DNA from: a virus
Length of the DNA stretch: 54,330 nt
Virus record (IMG/VR): IMGVR_UViG_3300044846_004207
Span: 1 to 54,330 of that record
Direction: 5' to 3' (one strand)
This document shows positions 17,820-26,060 of this stretch, piece after piece (position 1 is the stretch's first letter; each line of letters begins with the position of its first letter). Made by a program: the position numbers and the translations under genes. The notes beneath the pieces were generated by a model. The model made no database searches, was not told the DNA's origin, and was given only the letters and a program-made list of their open reading frames with translations.

Positions 17820-18878
17820 ATGGAATTAGAAAAAATTCAAAAAATTGAACAGTCGGTATCAAACTTAGAAAATAAACAATCAAGAATTTATTTTTTAGTT
17901 CAGGATACAAAAGGTAACCCAAAAGCCAGTATAAGACACATTTATGACATCGCTCTTGTTTTAAGAAAACAGGGTTATAACAGTATTATCATGCACGAAA
18001 CAAGTGATTACAAAGGTGTTTCAGAATGGTTAGGAGAAGAATATATGGAACTACCTCATCAAGTTATTGAGGGACAAAACTTACCAATCTCACCTGAAGA
18101 TTTTGTTGTTATTCCTGAAATTTATGGGCACGTAATGGAACAAATTAAAAATCTTCCTTGTGGAAAAATTGTTCTTTGTCAGTCCTATGATTATATGTTA
18201 GAAACATTACCTCCTGGTGTAAGTTGGAGTCAGTATGGGTTTATTAAATGTATTACAACTTCAGAGTTTCAAAAAAAATACATTAATGAAATTATGAGAA
18301 ATGTGAGTATTGATGTTTTACCAATAAATATTCCTGACACATTTAGTAAAAAATCAAACCCATCAAAACCAATTATTGCAATTCACACAAGAGATCAAAG
18401 GGATACCGCAAAAATAATTAAAACTTTTTATCTTAAATACCCACAGTTTAGATGGATAACTTTTAGAGATATGAGAGGTATTACACAAAAAGATTTTGCA
18501 AACTTTTTAAAAGATTCTTTTGTGTCTGTTTGGGTTGATAATGAATCGGCGTTTGGTACTTTTCCTTTAGAATCTATGATAAGTGGGACACCTGTAATTG
18601 GAAAAATTCCTAACTTGAAACCTGATTGGATGTCAGAAAATAATGGTGTATGGACATATCAATTTAATGAAATTGTAGATATACTTTCTACATTTACTCA
18701 AAATTGGCTTGAAGATAACATTTCTGAAAATTTATATGAAGAAATGGGTAATACCGCAAAAGAGTTTCAGAATAGAGAATTATATGAAAATAATATTGTT
18801 AGTTTGTTTGAGTCATATTTCACAAAAAGATTGGAGTTATTTTCAGAACAATTAGAAAAAATAAAAGTATCACAATAA
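17820..18878 (+). CDS. GT-B glycosyltransferase (family 4-like)
   Basis: A 352-residue transferase with a short N-terminal helix and then a Rossmann-type half starting SRIYFLVQDTKGNPKASIRH. The C-terminal half contains PIIAIHTRDQRDTAKIIKTF and the signature SAFGTFPLESMISGTPVIGK, equivalent to the E-x7-E nucleotide-sugar-binding motif of family 4 enzymes. It is separated from the main sugar operon by PhoH and two small genes and lies directly upstream of a second transferase and the late sigma factor, so it may have a separate target, for example a virion protein. Confidence 0.75.
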   Translation: MELEKIQKIEQSVSNLENKQSRIYFLVQDTKGNPKASIRHIYDIALVLRKQGYNSIIMHETSDYKGVSEWLGEEYMELPHQVIEGQNLPISPEDFVVIPEIYGHVMEQIKNLPCGKIVLCQSYDYMLETLPPGVSWSQYGFIKCITTSEFQKKYINEIMRNVSIDVLPINIPDTFSKKSNPSKPIIAIHTRDQRDTAKIIKTFYLKYPQFRWITFRDMRGITQKDFANFLKDSFVSVWVDNESAFGTFPLESMISGTPVIGKIPNLKPDWMSENNGVWTYQFNEIVDILSTFTQNWLEDNISENLYEEMGNTAKEFQNRELYENNIVSLFESYFTKRLELFSEQLEKIKVSQ

Positions 18879-18886
18879 AAAATATT

Positions 18887-19696
18887 ATGGAAATGAATAA
18901 GTTTAATGTATCGGTAATTTTACCTATAAGTTCATCAAGTGTTAGAGATTTTGACTCACTTTTTGAAAGATGTATAAAATCAATTAAAAATCAAGTTGTT
19001 GAAGTTAATGAACTAATAATTGTACATTCTCAAGATGAAACTTTGAAAACAAAAATTAACTCTTTTGACTATGAGAATTTAAATGTTGTAAAAATAAAAA
19101 ATACAGGAGATATAGATTTCTCATCTCAAGTTAATTTAGGGGTTAAAAATGCAACCAGTAAATGGGTATCTGTTTTAGAATTTGACGACGAATACTCATC
19201 GATTTGGTTTAAAAACGTTAAACGTTTTGAAGAATCATATTCAGATGTCGATGTATTTTTACCTTTAGTTGTTGATACTGATGATAAGGGAGTTTTTGCT
19301 GGATTTACAAATGAAGCGACTTTTGCTGTAAGTATTAATTCTGAAATGGGTTATTTAACAAATGATTTATTACTTACTTACCAAAATTTTCAAACAAGTG
19401 GGATGGTAATTAAAAAATCATCGTATGAAAACAACGGAGGATTTAAACCATCAATTAAATTAACATTTGTTTACGAATTTCTTTTAAGGTTAACGTATAA
19501 TTCTGTAAAAATAATGACTATCCCAAGAATTGGTTACAAACACACAAATATGAGAGAAGGTTCTATTTTTTGGAATTATAAATTTAGTGATGAAAAAATT
19601 TCAGATGATGAGGTTACCTTTTGGTTGGAAACCGCAAAAAAAGAATATTTCTTTACGTCGGATAGAAATATAAAATTTGAACCTCAAGTGTCTTAA
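18887..19696 (+). CDS. Family 2 glycosyltransferase (GT-A)
   Basis: A 269-residue transferase. NVSVILPISSSSVRDFDSLF and ELIIVHSQD are the first two strands of the GT-A fold. WVSVLEFDDEYSS carries the acidic motif at the metal site, and TSGMVIKKSSYENNGGF corresponds to the family's GxxxxR/K acceptor segment. The stop and the sigma-factor start overlap as TAATG. The upstream gap is 8 nt. Together with the preceding GT-B gene it forms a transferase pair outside the main cassette. Confidence 0.75.
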   Translation: MEMNKFNVSVILPISSSSVRDFDSLFERCIKSIKNQVVEVNELIIVHSQDETLKTKINSFDYENLNVVKIKNTGDIDFSSQVNLGVKNATSKWVSVLEFDDEYSSIWFKNVKRFEESYSDVDVFLPLVVDTDDKGVFAGFTNEATFAVSINSEMGYLTNDLLLTYQNFQTSGMVIKKSSYENNGGFKPSIKLTFVYEFLLRLTYNSVKIMTIPRIGYKHTNMREGSIFWNYKFSDEKISDDEVTFWLETAKKEYFFTSDRNIKFEPQVS

Positions 19697-20442
19697 TGTT
19701 TGTATCTGGTGAAAATGAAACGATTAATATTGAATTAAAAAAGACGAATAAAGTAAAAAAAAATAATTACTTTGATGTTCGTGAAGAGCAGGCAGTGAAA
19801 GATTACATTTTATCTGACTCTCGTGAAGAAAAAGAATTTATCTATAACACATATCTTCGAGAACCATTGAACAAGATGATTGAATCAATTATTCGAAGAT
19901 ATAAGTTATATAGGAAAGATATGAATTTTGATGATAATCATTCTGATACTCATTCCTTTCTTATGACAAAAGTCGATAAATTTAAACCCGCTAAGAATAA
20001 AAAGGCATATTCTTATTTTGGTACTATTTGTAAAAATTATCTTATGGGGCAAATCCAAAAAGAACAAAAAGATACAAATAGAAAAATTTCTTACGAGGAT
20101 ATTTCATCGGCGTTAGAAAATCGTCCTGATATGATTTATTATTTGGAATTTGAAAAAATTGATGCCGAAAAAATAATTGATAAGTTTTTGGATGATTTAA
20201 GAATTTATGTTCGTAACAAAATAGACAACGAGAATGAACTGAAATTGGGTCACGCTTTAATAGAACTTTTTGATAACTACGGTAATATTTTTATAGGAAA
20301 CGATAATAACAAATTCAATAAAAATATTGTTTTATTGTCACTAAGAGAAATGACGAATTTAAACACAAAAGAAATTAGAATATATCTTAAAAAATACAAA
20401 ACACTTTATTTAGATACTCTTAAAAGAATTCATAATTCATAA
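19696..20442 (+). CDS. Late-transcription sigma factor, T4 gp55-like
   Basis: A 248-residue protein that looks like a divergent sigma factor of the phage late type. Its N-terminal part has EKEFIYNTYLREPLNKMIES and IRRYKLY, then HSFLMTKVDKFKPAKNKKAY followed by SYFGTICKNYLMGQI, which resembles sigma region 2 (core binding and -10 recognition) as in gp55 homologues of marine T4-like phages. The rest is helical with no obvious region 4. It would direct host RNA polymerase to late promoters; a candidate motif recurs in front of many structural genes in this window. A structural or profile comparison would settle the assignment. Confidence 0.65.
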   Translation: MFVSGENETINIELKKTNKVKKNNYFDVREEQAVKDYILSDSREEKEFIYNTYLREPLNKMIESIIRRYKLYRKDMNFDDNHSDTHSFLMTKVDKFKPAKNKKAYSYFGTICKNYLMGQIQKEQKDTNRKISYEDISSALENRPDMIYYLEFEKIDAEKIIDKFLDDLRIYVRNKIDNENELKLGHALIELFDNYGNIFIGNDNNKFNKNIVLLSLREMTNLNTKEIRIYLKKYKTLYLDTLKRIHNS

Positions 20443-20455
20443 ATGATAAAATAAA

Positions 20456-20463
20456 TATTTATT
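20456..20463 (+). promoter_or_regulatory. Candidate late promoter motif
   Basis: TATTTATT on the coding strand, 3 nt before the ATG at 20467, in the short gap that separates the sigma-factor gene from the structural block. A one-base variant of the recurrent TATTTATA box. Confidence 0.4.
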
Positions 20464-20466
20464 ATT

Positions 20467-20838
20467 ATGAACAGAGCAAGAAAAAAAGAAATAACACTCA
20501 ACAAAGATTCGGTATTGAGTTTAATGCAAGAAATTTATAATGAACTTGTAGAACAAAGAGCAACCGCTTTAAGAATACAAAATAAGATGTTATCGCTTCT
20601 TAAAGATCCCGAAGATATGACAGTAATCGGTCCGGTTATTAAGGAACAACAAAAAATCATTAATGATACCATTGAAAAAAAATTAACTCTTTCTAAGTTA
20701 CAATCCACAATTTGGGAAAAAAGTAATAGTAGTAAAGAAGAATCTTTTACTTTAAGTGATTTTGATGACGATATGTTACAAAATTTAATCAAAAAAGATG
20801 TAGATAAAAATAACGATGAAAAATATACTTTAGATTAA
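20467..20838 (+). CDS. Small helical protein, function unknown
   Basis: A 123-residue charged protein, predicted almost entirely helical with a central coiled-coil-like stretch (EQQKIINDTIEKKLTLSKLQ) and an acidic C-terminus (DFDDDMLQNLIKK). It is the first gene of the structural block, after a gap with a candidate late promoter, and is followed 2 nt later by the large structural gene. Its acidic, amphipathic tail resembles sliding-clamp-binding tails of late transcription proteins only superficially; I make no functional call. Confidence 0.6.
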   Translation: MNRARKKEITLNKDSVLSLMQEIYNELVEQRATALRIQNKMLSLLKDPEDMTVIGPVIKEQQKIINDTIEKKLTLSKLQSTIWEKSNSSKEESFTLSDFDDDMLQNLIKKDVDKNNDEKYTLD

Positions 20839-20840
20839 TT

Positions 20841-22778
20841 ATGTCTACTAGAAAAAAATATGACGACGCTAAAAGTAAGGTAGATTCGTATAAAACCGTT
20901 AGAGATCAAAAAAGAAAAGAACTCGAAGAGAGAAGAAATGCAACAAAAGAAAATTTTAATCAGAAAAAACAAGACGCAGTAAAACAAATTAATGATTTTA
21001 AAAAAAATGCAAAAAACAAGGTAAATGAAATTAAATCCCAAGTTAAAAACCAATTAGAAGAGTTATTGGATTTATATAAACAAATTTTACCTTCAGGTGG
21101 CGGTAACAACGGATTGTCTACAATTGGTAAATTATTTTTAGAGGCTTGTGAAAACACTAAAAATAGAATGTTAGAAATACTGGTGGAAGAGATAGTTTCT
21201 ACCCTTGGGTGTTCTGAAGAACAAAATTTTCAAGCAGACATACCAATTTATATAAAAGTTAGTCAAATAGATTTATTTAAAATATTAAAAGAAGGACCTG
21301 AAGGGGAATTTGCAAAATTTTACTACGAAAAGAAAGAAACCCCAAATGGAACTTTACCGTATTCTATGAATCGGGAATTATATAAAAGACTTCAATCACC
21401 TTTGTCTTTTGTTCAAGAATATGGATCCAAATATATTGGAGCATCAGGTAACGGTTTATTTAATATACGGTATGTTGATCAATATACCGATAGTAATGGT
21501 GTAGTACAATATGGAGACTTTTATGAAGTTATAGTCTCATCACAACCTAACGGTAATATATCAATAACAAATTTTCTTTTTGATTACTTTGAAAGTATTC
21601 AATTATTTGATATAGAGGACATTGCTGCGAATTTATTAAATTACCTTTTAGGTTCATTAAGTTTTGGGATGGGTACCTCAAAAGCGGATTTAACTGATCT
21701 TGAAAAATTCTTTAAAATTATTATGAGAATTATGGGACTTTGTTTCGATCCAACAAAAAAAATAGACGTAGCAGGAACCGCAAAATTACCTGAATTTGAT
21801 ATTATTGATGATGATTTTTTTGAGGTTACAAACCAAGAATTAAGACAAATTGAATATAGTGTTGATTTAACCGTAAATGGACTTGTTGAGTTTGAGGATT
21901 GTGGGGATGTGACTTTACCAATAAACCCTCAAGCAACTGTAAATATTTTGGATGAAATAATTACAGAGGTAAATTTACCAAATAAAATTAAAAAATTATT
22001 TAACGGATTAAGTGACACCGCTAATGATCCTAATTGGCAAAATTTAATATCCCCTCAAGTTGATATTAATGCAAATCTTATATTGAACTTAATTAAAAGT
22101 TTACCAATGATTCTTGTAAAAATAATTTTATCACCTAAAGTAATGTTAGGTTTTTTAGTGATGTTAAAATCAATAGCAAGTAATTTTGATTTGAATTATG
22201 AAAACTTAGAAGAATTTTTAAAAAATTTCAAAAAATTTGCTGTTAATTTTTCAAGAAGAATTTTTGCAATTTTTATTGAGGAAATATTTGAGATAATCAA
22301 AAGAGAGATAAAAATATTAGTAGAAAGTTTACTATTAGACATCATCCAAGAAGCCAAAAATAAAAGGATTCAGATGTATTCTACAATTATATACATATTA
22401 CAACAACTTGTCCAAGCATTTATTGATTTTAGAAGTTGTAAAAGTGTTATTGATGAAATTCTAAAACTATTGAATTTAGGATTAAGTCAACTTAATTTAG
22501 GGTTACCTTTATTTATTTTAGCCGCTTCTGATTTATTAGGTGGGGTTTCAGATACTAGGGCGTTTGCAAACGTAATTGAAAACATGCAAAGGGCAGGGTT
22601 ACCTACCGGAGACAATGGTGATGGTTCACCAAACAGAATGAACGCAGCAATGTTTGGAATGATTAAAGGACAAAATAAAGAACAGGCTGAAAATGGAAAA
22701 ACAGAAATTTATATACCACCATTAGCGGTTGCTGGAGGGTTTACAAAACCAACAAAAGGAAAAGGAAAATCATATTAA
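20841..22778 (+). CDS. Large virion structural protein, probably baseplate or tail
   Basis: A 645-residue protein. Residues about 1-80 are a highly charged coiled coil (Lys/Glu/Arg-rich), then a mixed globular region from about 85 to 400, then an unusually hydrophobic, helix-rich stretch about 400-580 (for example LNLIKSLPMILVKIILSPKV), and a Gly/Pro-rich tail ending GFTKPTKGKGKSY. The C-terminal LPTGDNGDGSPNRMNAAMFG is reminiscent of structural proteins of T4-like marine phages. It lies immediately upstream of the gp5-like gene, which supports a baseplate role. No family name can be given. Confidence 0.55.
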   Translation: MSTRKKYDDAKSKVDSYKTVRDQKRKELEERRNATKENFNQKKQDAVKQINDFKKNAKNKVNEIKSQVKNQLEELLDLYKQILPSGGGNNGLSTIGKLFLEACENTKNRMLEILVEEIVSTLGCSEEQNFQADIPIYIKVSQIDLFKILKEGPEGEFAKFYYEKKETPNGTLPYSMNRELYKRLQSPLSFVQEYGSKYIGASGNGLFNIRYVDQYTDSNGVVQYGDFYEVIVSSQPNGNISITNFLFDYFESIQLFDIEDIAANLLNYLLGSLSFGMGTSKADLTDLEKFFKIIMRIMGLCFDPTKKIDVAGTAKLPEFDIIDDDFFEVTNQELRQIEYSVDLTVNGLVEFEDCGDVTLPINPQATVNILDEIITEVNLPNKIKKLFNGLSDTANDPNWQNLISPQVDINANLILNLIKSLPMILVKIILSPKVMLGFLVMLKSIASNFDLNYENLEEFLKNFKKFAVNFSRRIFAIFIEEIFEIIKREIKILVESLLLDIIQEAKNKRIQMYSTIIYILQQLVQAFIDFRSCKSVIDEILKLLNLGLSQLNLGLPLFILAASDLLGGVSDTRAFANVIENMQRAGLPTGDNGDGSPNRMNAAMFGMIKGQNKEQAENGKTEIYIPPLAVAGGFTKPTKGKGKSY

Positions 22779-22780
22779 TT

Positions 22781-22984
22781 ATGAAATCAGATAAAGTATT
22801 AGAAATATTAAAAGATTATAAAAATGCATCTAATAAAGAAATAATGGATGTTATGAATTTTTTAATTGAGGATTTTGAAAAAACAAAGGATTTAATTATA
22901 AAACTAACACACCATTTAGATTCAACAGAAAATAGTTATAATAAATTATTAGACGAGTATAAAAAAAGAATAGATAATGCCTAA
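22781..22984 (+). CDS. Small coiled-coil protein, function unknown
   Basis: A 67-residue helical protein, mostly Lys/Glu/Asp with heptad-like spacing (IKLTHHLDSTENSYNKLLDE). It is squeezed between two structural genes, 2 nt after one stop and overlapping the next start by 8 nt, so it is very likely translated. It may be a small chaperone or structural accessory of the neighbouring baseplate proteins. Confidence 0.55.
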   Translation: MKSDKVLEILKDYKNASNKEIMDVMNFLIEDFEKTKDLIIKLTHHLDSTENSYNKLLDEYKKRIDNA

Positions 22985-24557
22985 AGAAAAAAGACCAACA
23001 GTAGAAGATTTTCCGTTTGACATAACCCAAAACTTTTTTTTTGGTCAATGTTTGGATTATAATGATCCATTAATGTTGGGTAGGATTCGTGCGGTTTCTA
23101 TTGTTGACAATTACGAACAAAGAGAAAAATCTGCACAGGGGTTCGACCCAAACGGTTCATTTGAAACAAACGGTCCTTGGTCTGAAAAAGATCCATTTAT
23201 TTTTTTACCTTACTTACCTTACTTTATTAATCAAGTTCCACAACCAAAAGAAATGTGTCTTTTATTTTATTTTGATAGAAGAAACCGTTCTGGTAGGAAT
23301 AAATTTTATATGGTTGCCCCGTTTTCTTCTCCTTTAACTATTAAGTTTGAAGATTACCAATCCGCAAGAACGAGGTTGGATTTTGGTAGACAAAATTCAT
23401 CGGTAAGTTTTCCACCAATAAAAAATGGTGATGGACAATATAAAAACCCGTTACAAAATAAAGGGGTATTTGTTGAACCGGCAGACATATCAATTAATGG
23501 TAGAGATAGTGCCGATATTATTTTAAAAAATAATGAGTTATTATTAAGGGCAGGTAAACACTTACCTTTTGAACGTGGACAAATACCTGCAGCAAACGAT
23601 AATAGGGCATTTATACAGTTAACTAATTATGATAAAATGACAGTTAACGGTGAAACTAAAGAATACCGAAGATTAACAAAAGAAAATCGTAAAATAAAAT
23701 ACCTTGTAGAATATTACTGTCTTAATCCTGAAACTCAGTTTGAAGTTTTTACTGGTGGTGTCTTAATTTATGAGGTTCCTGATAATCCATTTTCTAATGA
23801 AACACAAATTGGATTTTTTGGTTACGGAACAAACTATACAGGAGAAACAAATTTAATTTATCAAAAACAAATTAATTCAGTTAGTGGTGTCACTAATTTT
23901 GCAAAAGAAATAAACGACGTTTTAGTAAATTTTAAAGACACGCCAAATTTAATAACTTCAGTCCCTAACGGACAACAATTTCCTTTTTACTATAGACCTG
24001 ATTCCAATTTTAGAAAAACGTTAACTGATGTTACAGGAAATATAGATTTAGTAAAATTAAGTAATTTAACAAGAATAAAAGAATCGGTTAGGATGTCTGC
24101 AACCGAAAACACTATGGGTTATAATTTTATTCTTAATAAGAAAATGGATCCGAATATTCCAATAGAGGCAGTAGATGAATCGGTAACAGAAAAAATTACA
24201 GAAAACATTGATAACTCGGTTGGTATTATTGGGGCTAATCAAATATTTTTACTTTCCCATCAAACAAATATTGAGGGTAAACCACCAGGTGTTGATTTGA
24301 AAAACAGTGTTTACGGAATTGAATATCCACAAGTTGTTGATAACATTGAGCCAAGTACGTCCCCAATGGTTAGAGGTGATGAGCTTATGGATTTATTACA
24401 ATTAATTGTTGAATTCCTTGTGACTCACGATCACCCATACCCGATGCTACCTCCAACACCGGTGTCTCTATCATCCAATATTTCAACACAACAAGTATTA
24501 ACTAAACTACAAGAAGCTTACGAAAAAGTATTAAACAAAAATATTCGAATCAATTAA
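22977..24557 (+). CDS. Baseplate hub/spike protein, gp5-like with OB-fold
   Basis: A 526-residue protein. Near the N-terminus NFFFGQCLDYNDPLMLGRIR has the DPxxLGRI/V signature of the OB-fold in T4 gp5 and related spike proteins. The C-terminal part has VRGDELMDLLQLIVEFLVTH and DHPYPMLPPTPV, a block common in baseplate proteins of marine T4-like phages. There is no lysozyme domain and no long beta-helix repeat as in T4 gp5, so cell-wall digestion would need another protein. The gene overlaps the upstream small gene and ends just before a candidate late promoter. Confidence 0.62.
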   Translation: MPKEKRPTVEDFPFDITQNFFFGQCLDYNDPLMLGRIRAVSIVDNYEQREKSAQGFDPNGSFETNGPWSEKDPFIFLPYLPYFINQVPQPKEMCLLFYFDRRNRSGRNKFYMVAPFSSPLTIKFEDYQSARTRLDFGRQNSSVSFPPIKNGDGQYKNPLQNKGVFVEPADISINGRDSADIILKNNELLLRAGKHLPFERGQIPAANDNRAFIQLTNYDKMTVNGETKEYRRLTKENRKIKYLVEYYCLNPETQFEVFTGGVLIYEVPDNPFSNETQIGFFGYGTNYTGETNLIYQKQINSVSGVTNFAKEINDVLVNFKDTPNLITSVPNGQQFPFYYRPDSNFRKTLTDVTGNIDLVKLSNLTRIKESVRMSATENTMGYNFILNKKMDPNIPIEAVDESVTEKITENIDNSVGIIGANQIFLLSHQTNIEGKPPGVDLKNSVYGIEYPQVVDNIEPSTSPMVRGDELMDLLQLIVEFLVTHDHPYPMLPPTPVSLSSNISTQQVLTKLQEAYEKVLNKNIRIN

Positions 24558-24558
24558 G

Positions 24559-24566
24559 TATTTATA
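24559..24566 (+). promoter_or_regulatory. Candidate late promoter motif
   Basis: TATTTATA on the coding strand (context AAGTATTTATATATAAAA), 12 nt before the ATG at 24579. It lies in a 21-nt gap between structural genes that are otherwise packed without gaps. Confidence 0.5.
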
Positions 24567-24578
24567 TATAAAAAACAA

Positions 24579-26060
24579 ATGTCTATATATAAATCTTATT
24601 TTGATAAGTCGGATACTATACTTTATAATTCATATACCAATACCTCAAGAAACCCAATTGTTGAGTTGTTTTTTGGTAGATTGGACAATATCGGTATTCC
24701 TTTTGGTTTTAGTAGGTATATCTTTGATTTAGATTTAACCAAACTTACAAATCTATATAATGAAGGTGTAATCTCAACTGGGTGTACAGGGTTTAATGGA
24801 ATATCCCACACTTTAAGAATGACAAATACTTCGTTTTTTGATGGGGATTTATTAAATGATAAAACATCTCAAGGAAGAAGAAGAGCAACATCATTTGATT
24901 TAGTATTGTATAGAATACCAAAAACTTCAGGTACAACAGGTGACACTCAAGTTTGGGATAGTGGTGTAGGATATGATTATTACGATTATAAAATAAATCC
25001 ATATAACGACAAATCTTATTCGGATAGACCTGTCAATTGGTTTCAAACAACAACTATTAGTAATTGGTCGTTACCTGGAATATATGATAATACAAACTCA
25101 CAAGTAGAAACAGGTTTGAATTTTAGTGGGTTAACTATCATAGATACCCAACATTTTGAATTTGGTAATGAAGATATCGAGTTTGATATGACAGACGAAA
25201 TAAACGGGATATTACAGGGTACAATAACTGGAGTAACAGGATGGGGTATTTCATATTACCCACAAGTTGAAAACATATCAGGACTTACTGAAAACTATTC
25301 CGTAGGGTTCTTTTCCCCTAATACACAAACATTTTATGAACCATTTTTAGAGACAAATTACGACGATTTAATTATTGATAATAGAACCACGTTTTACGCT
25401 GGAAATAATAACAATTTATACTTATTTGTTTATGAAAATGGAAATCCAGTAAATCTTGACTCACCTCCATTAGTTGATATCCAAGATATGGATGGGACTT
25501 ACATTTCAGGTTTTATTAATTTACCATCTTGTCTTGTAACAAAAGGGGTTTATAAAGTAAATGTTAATAATTTAACAGGAGTAACAACTCCTTGTTTATA
25601 TTATGACATATGGAAAAATTTGTCAATTAACGGAACATCATTAAGTAATCAAGAAAATGAATTTGTATTGTTAGCAAAAAATGGAAACATAAAAATTGGT
25701 AGTACAACAGAAACACCAAAACTTTATGGGTTTGACTTTTTTGGTATTAAACAAAACGAAAAAATATTAAACACAGATGTTAGAAAAGTTAACGTCATAA
25801 TAAAACAAGCATACACTTCAAGTCAACCATTATTCAATGTCGAAGCCTATTATAGAATTTATGTTAGAGAAGGGGCTAATACCGAAGTTCAAGTTCAAGA
25901 TTGGACAAGAATAAATCAAACTGTAGATGGGTATTATTTCATTTTTGATACAACAGATAAATTACCAAATGAATATTTTATAGACATTAAAGTTAATAGT
26001 GATAGAAACATTGACACATATAAACGAGAATTACAATTCCAAATAGTTAATAAAAAATAA
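24579..26060 (+). CDS. Virion structural protein, probable tail or fibre component
   Basis: A 493-residue beta-rich protein with many Gly, Thr and Asn residues. The N-terminal YNSYTNTSRNPIVELFFG followed by GFSRYIFDLDLTKL resembles the DNRLRE-type beta-sandwich modules found in extracellular and phage adhesion proteins. The remainder has repeated Tyr/Thr/Asn beta-strand patterns and no enzymatic motif. It is joined to the next gene as TAATG. A role in host attachment or in the tail shaft is inferred. Confidence 0.55.
   Translation: MSIYKSYFDKSDTILYNSYTNTSRNPIVELFFGRLDNIGIPFGFSRYIFDLDLTKLTNLYNEGVISTGCTGFNGISHTLRMTNTSFFDGDLLNDKTSQGRRRATSFDLVLYRIPKTSGTTGDTQVWDSGVGYDYYDYKINPYNDKSYSDRPVNWFQTTTISNWSLPGIYDNTNSQVETGLNFSGLTIIDTQHFEFGNEDIEFDMTDEINGILQGTITGVTGWGISYYPQVENISGLTENYSVGFFSPNTQTFYEPFLETNYDDLIIDNRTTFYAGNNNNLYLFVYENGNPVNLDSPPLVDIQDMDGTYISGFINLPSCLVTKGVYKVNVNNLTGVTTPCLYYDIWKNLSINGTSLSNQENEFVLLAKNGNIKIGSTTETPKLYGFDFFGIKQNEKILNTDVRKVNVIIKQAYTSSQPLFNVEAYYRIYVREGANTEVQVQDWTRINQTVDGYYFIFDTTDKLPNEYFIDIKVNSDRNIDTYKRELQFQIVNKK

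Noticed and set aside
20467-20838. gp33-like late co-activator downstream of the gp55-like gene
   Set aside because: Only size, helicity and an acidic tail agree; no sequence similarity could be recognised.
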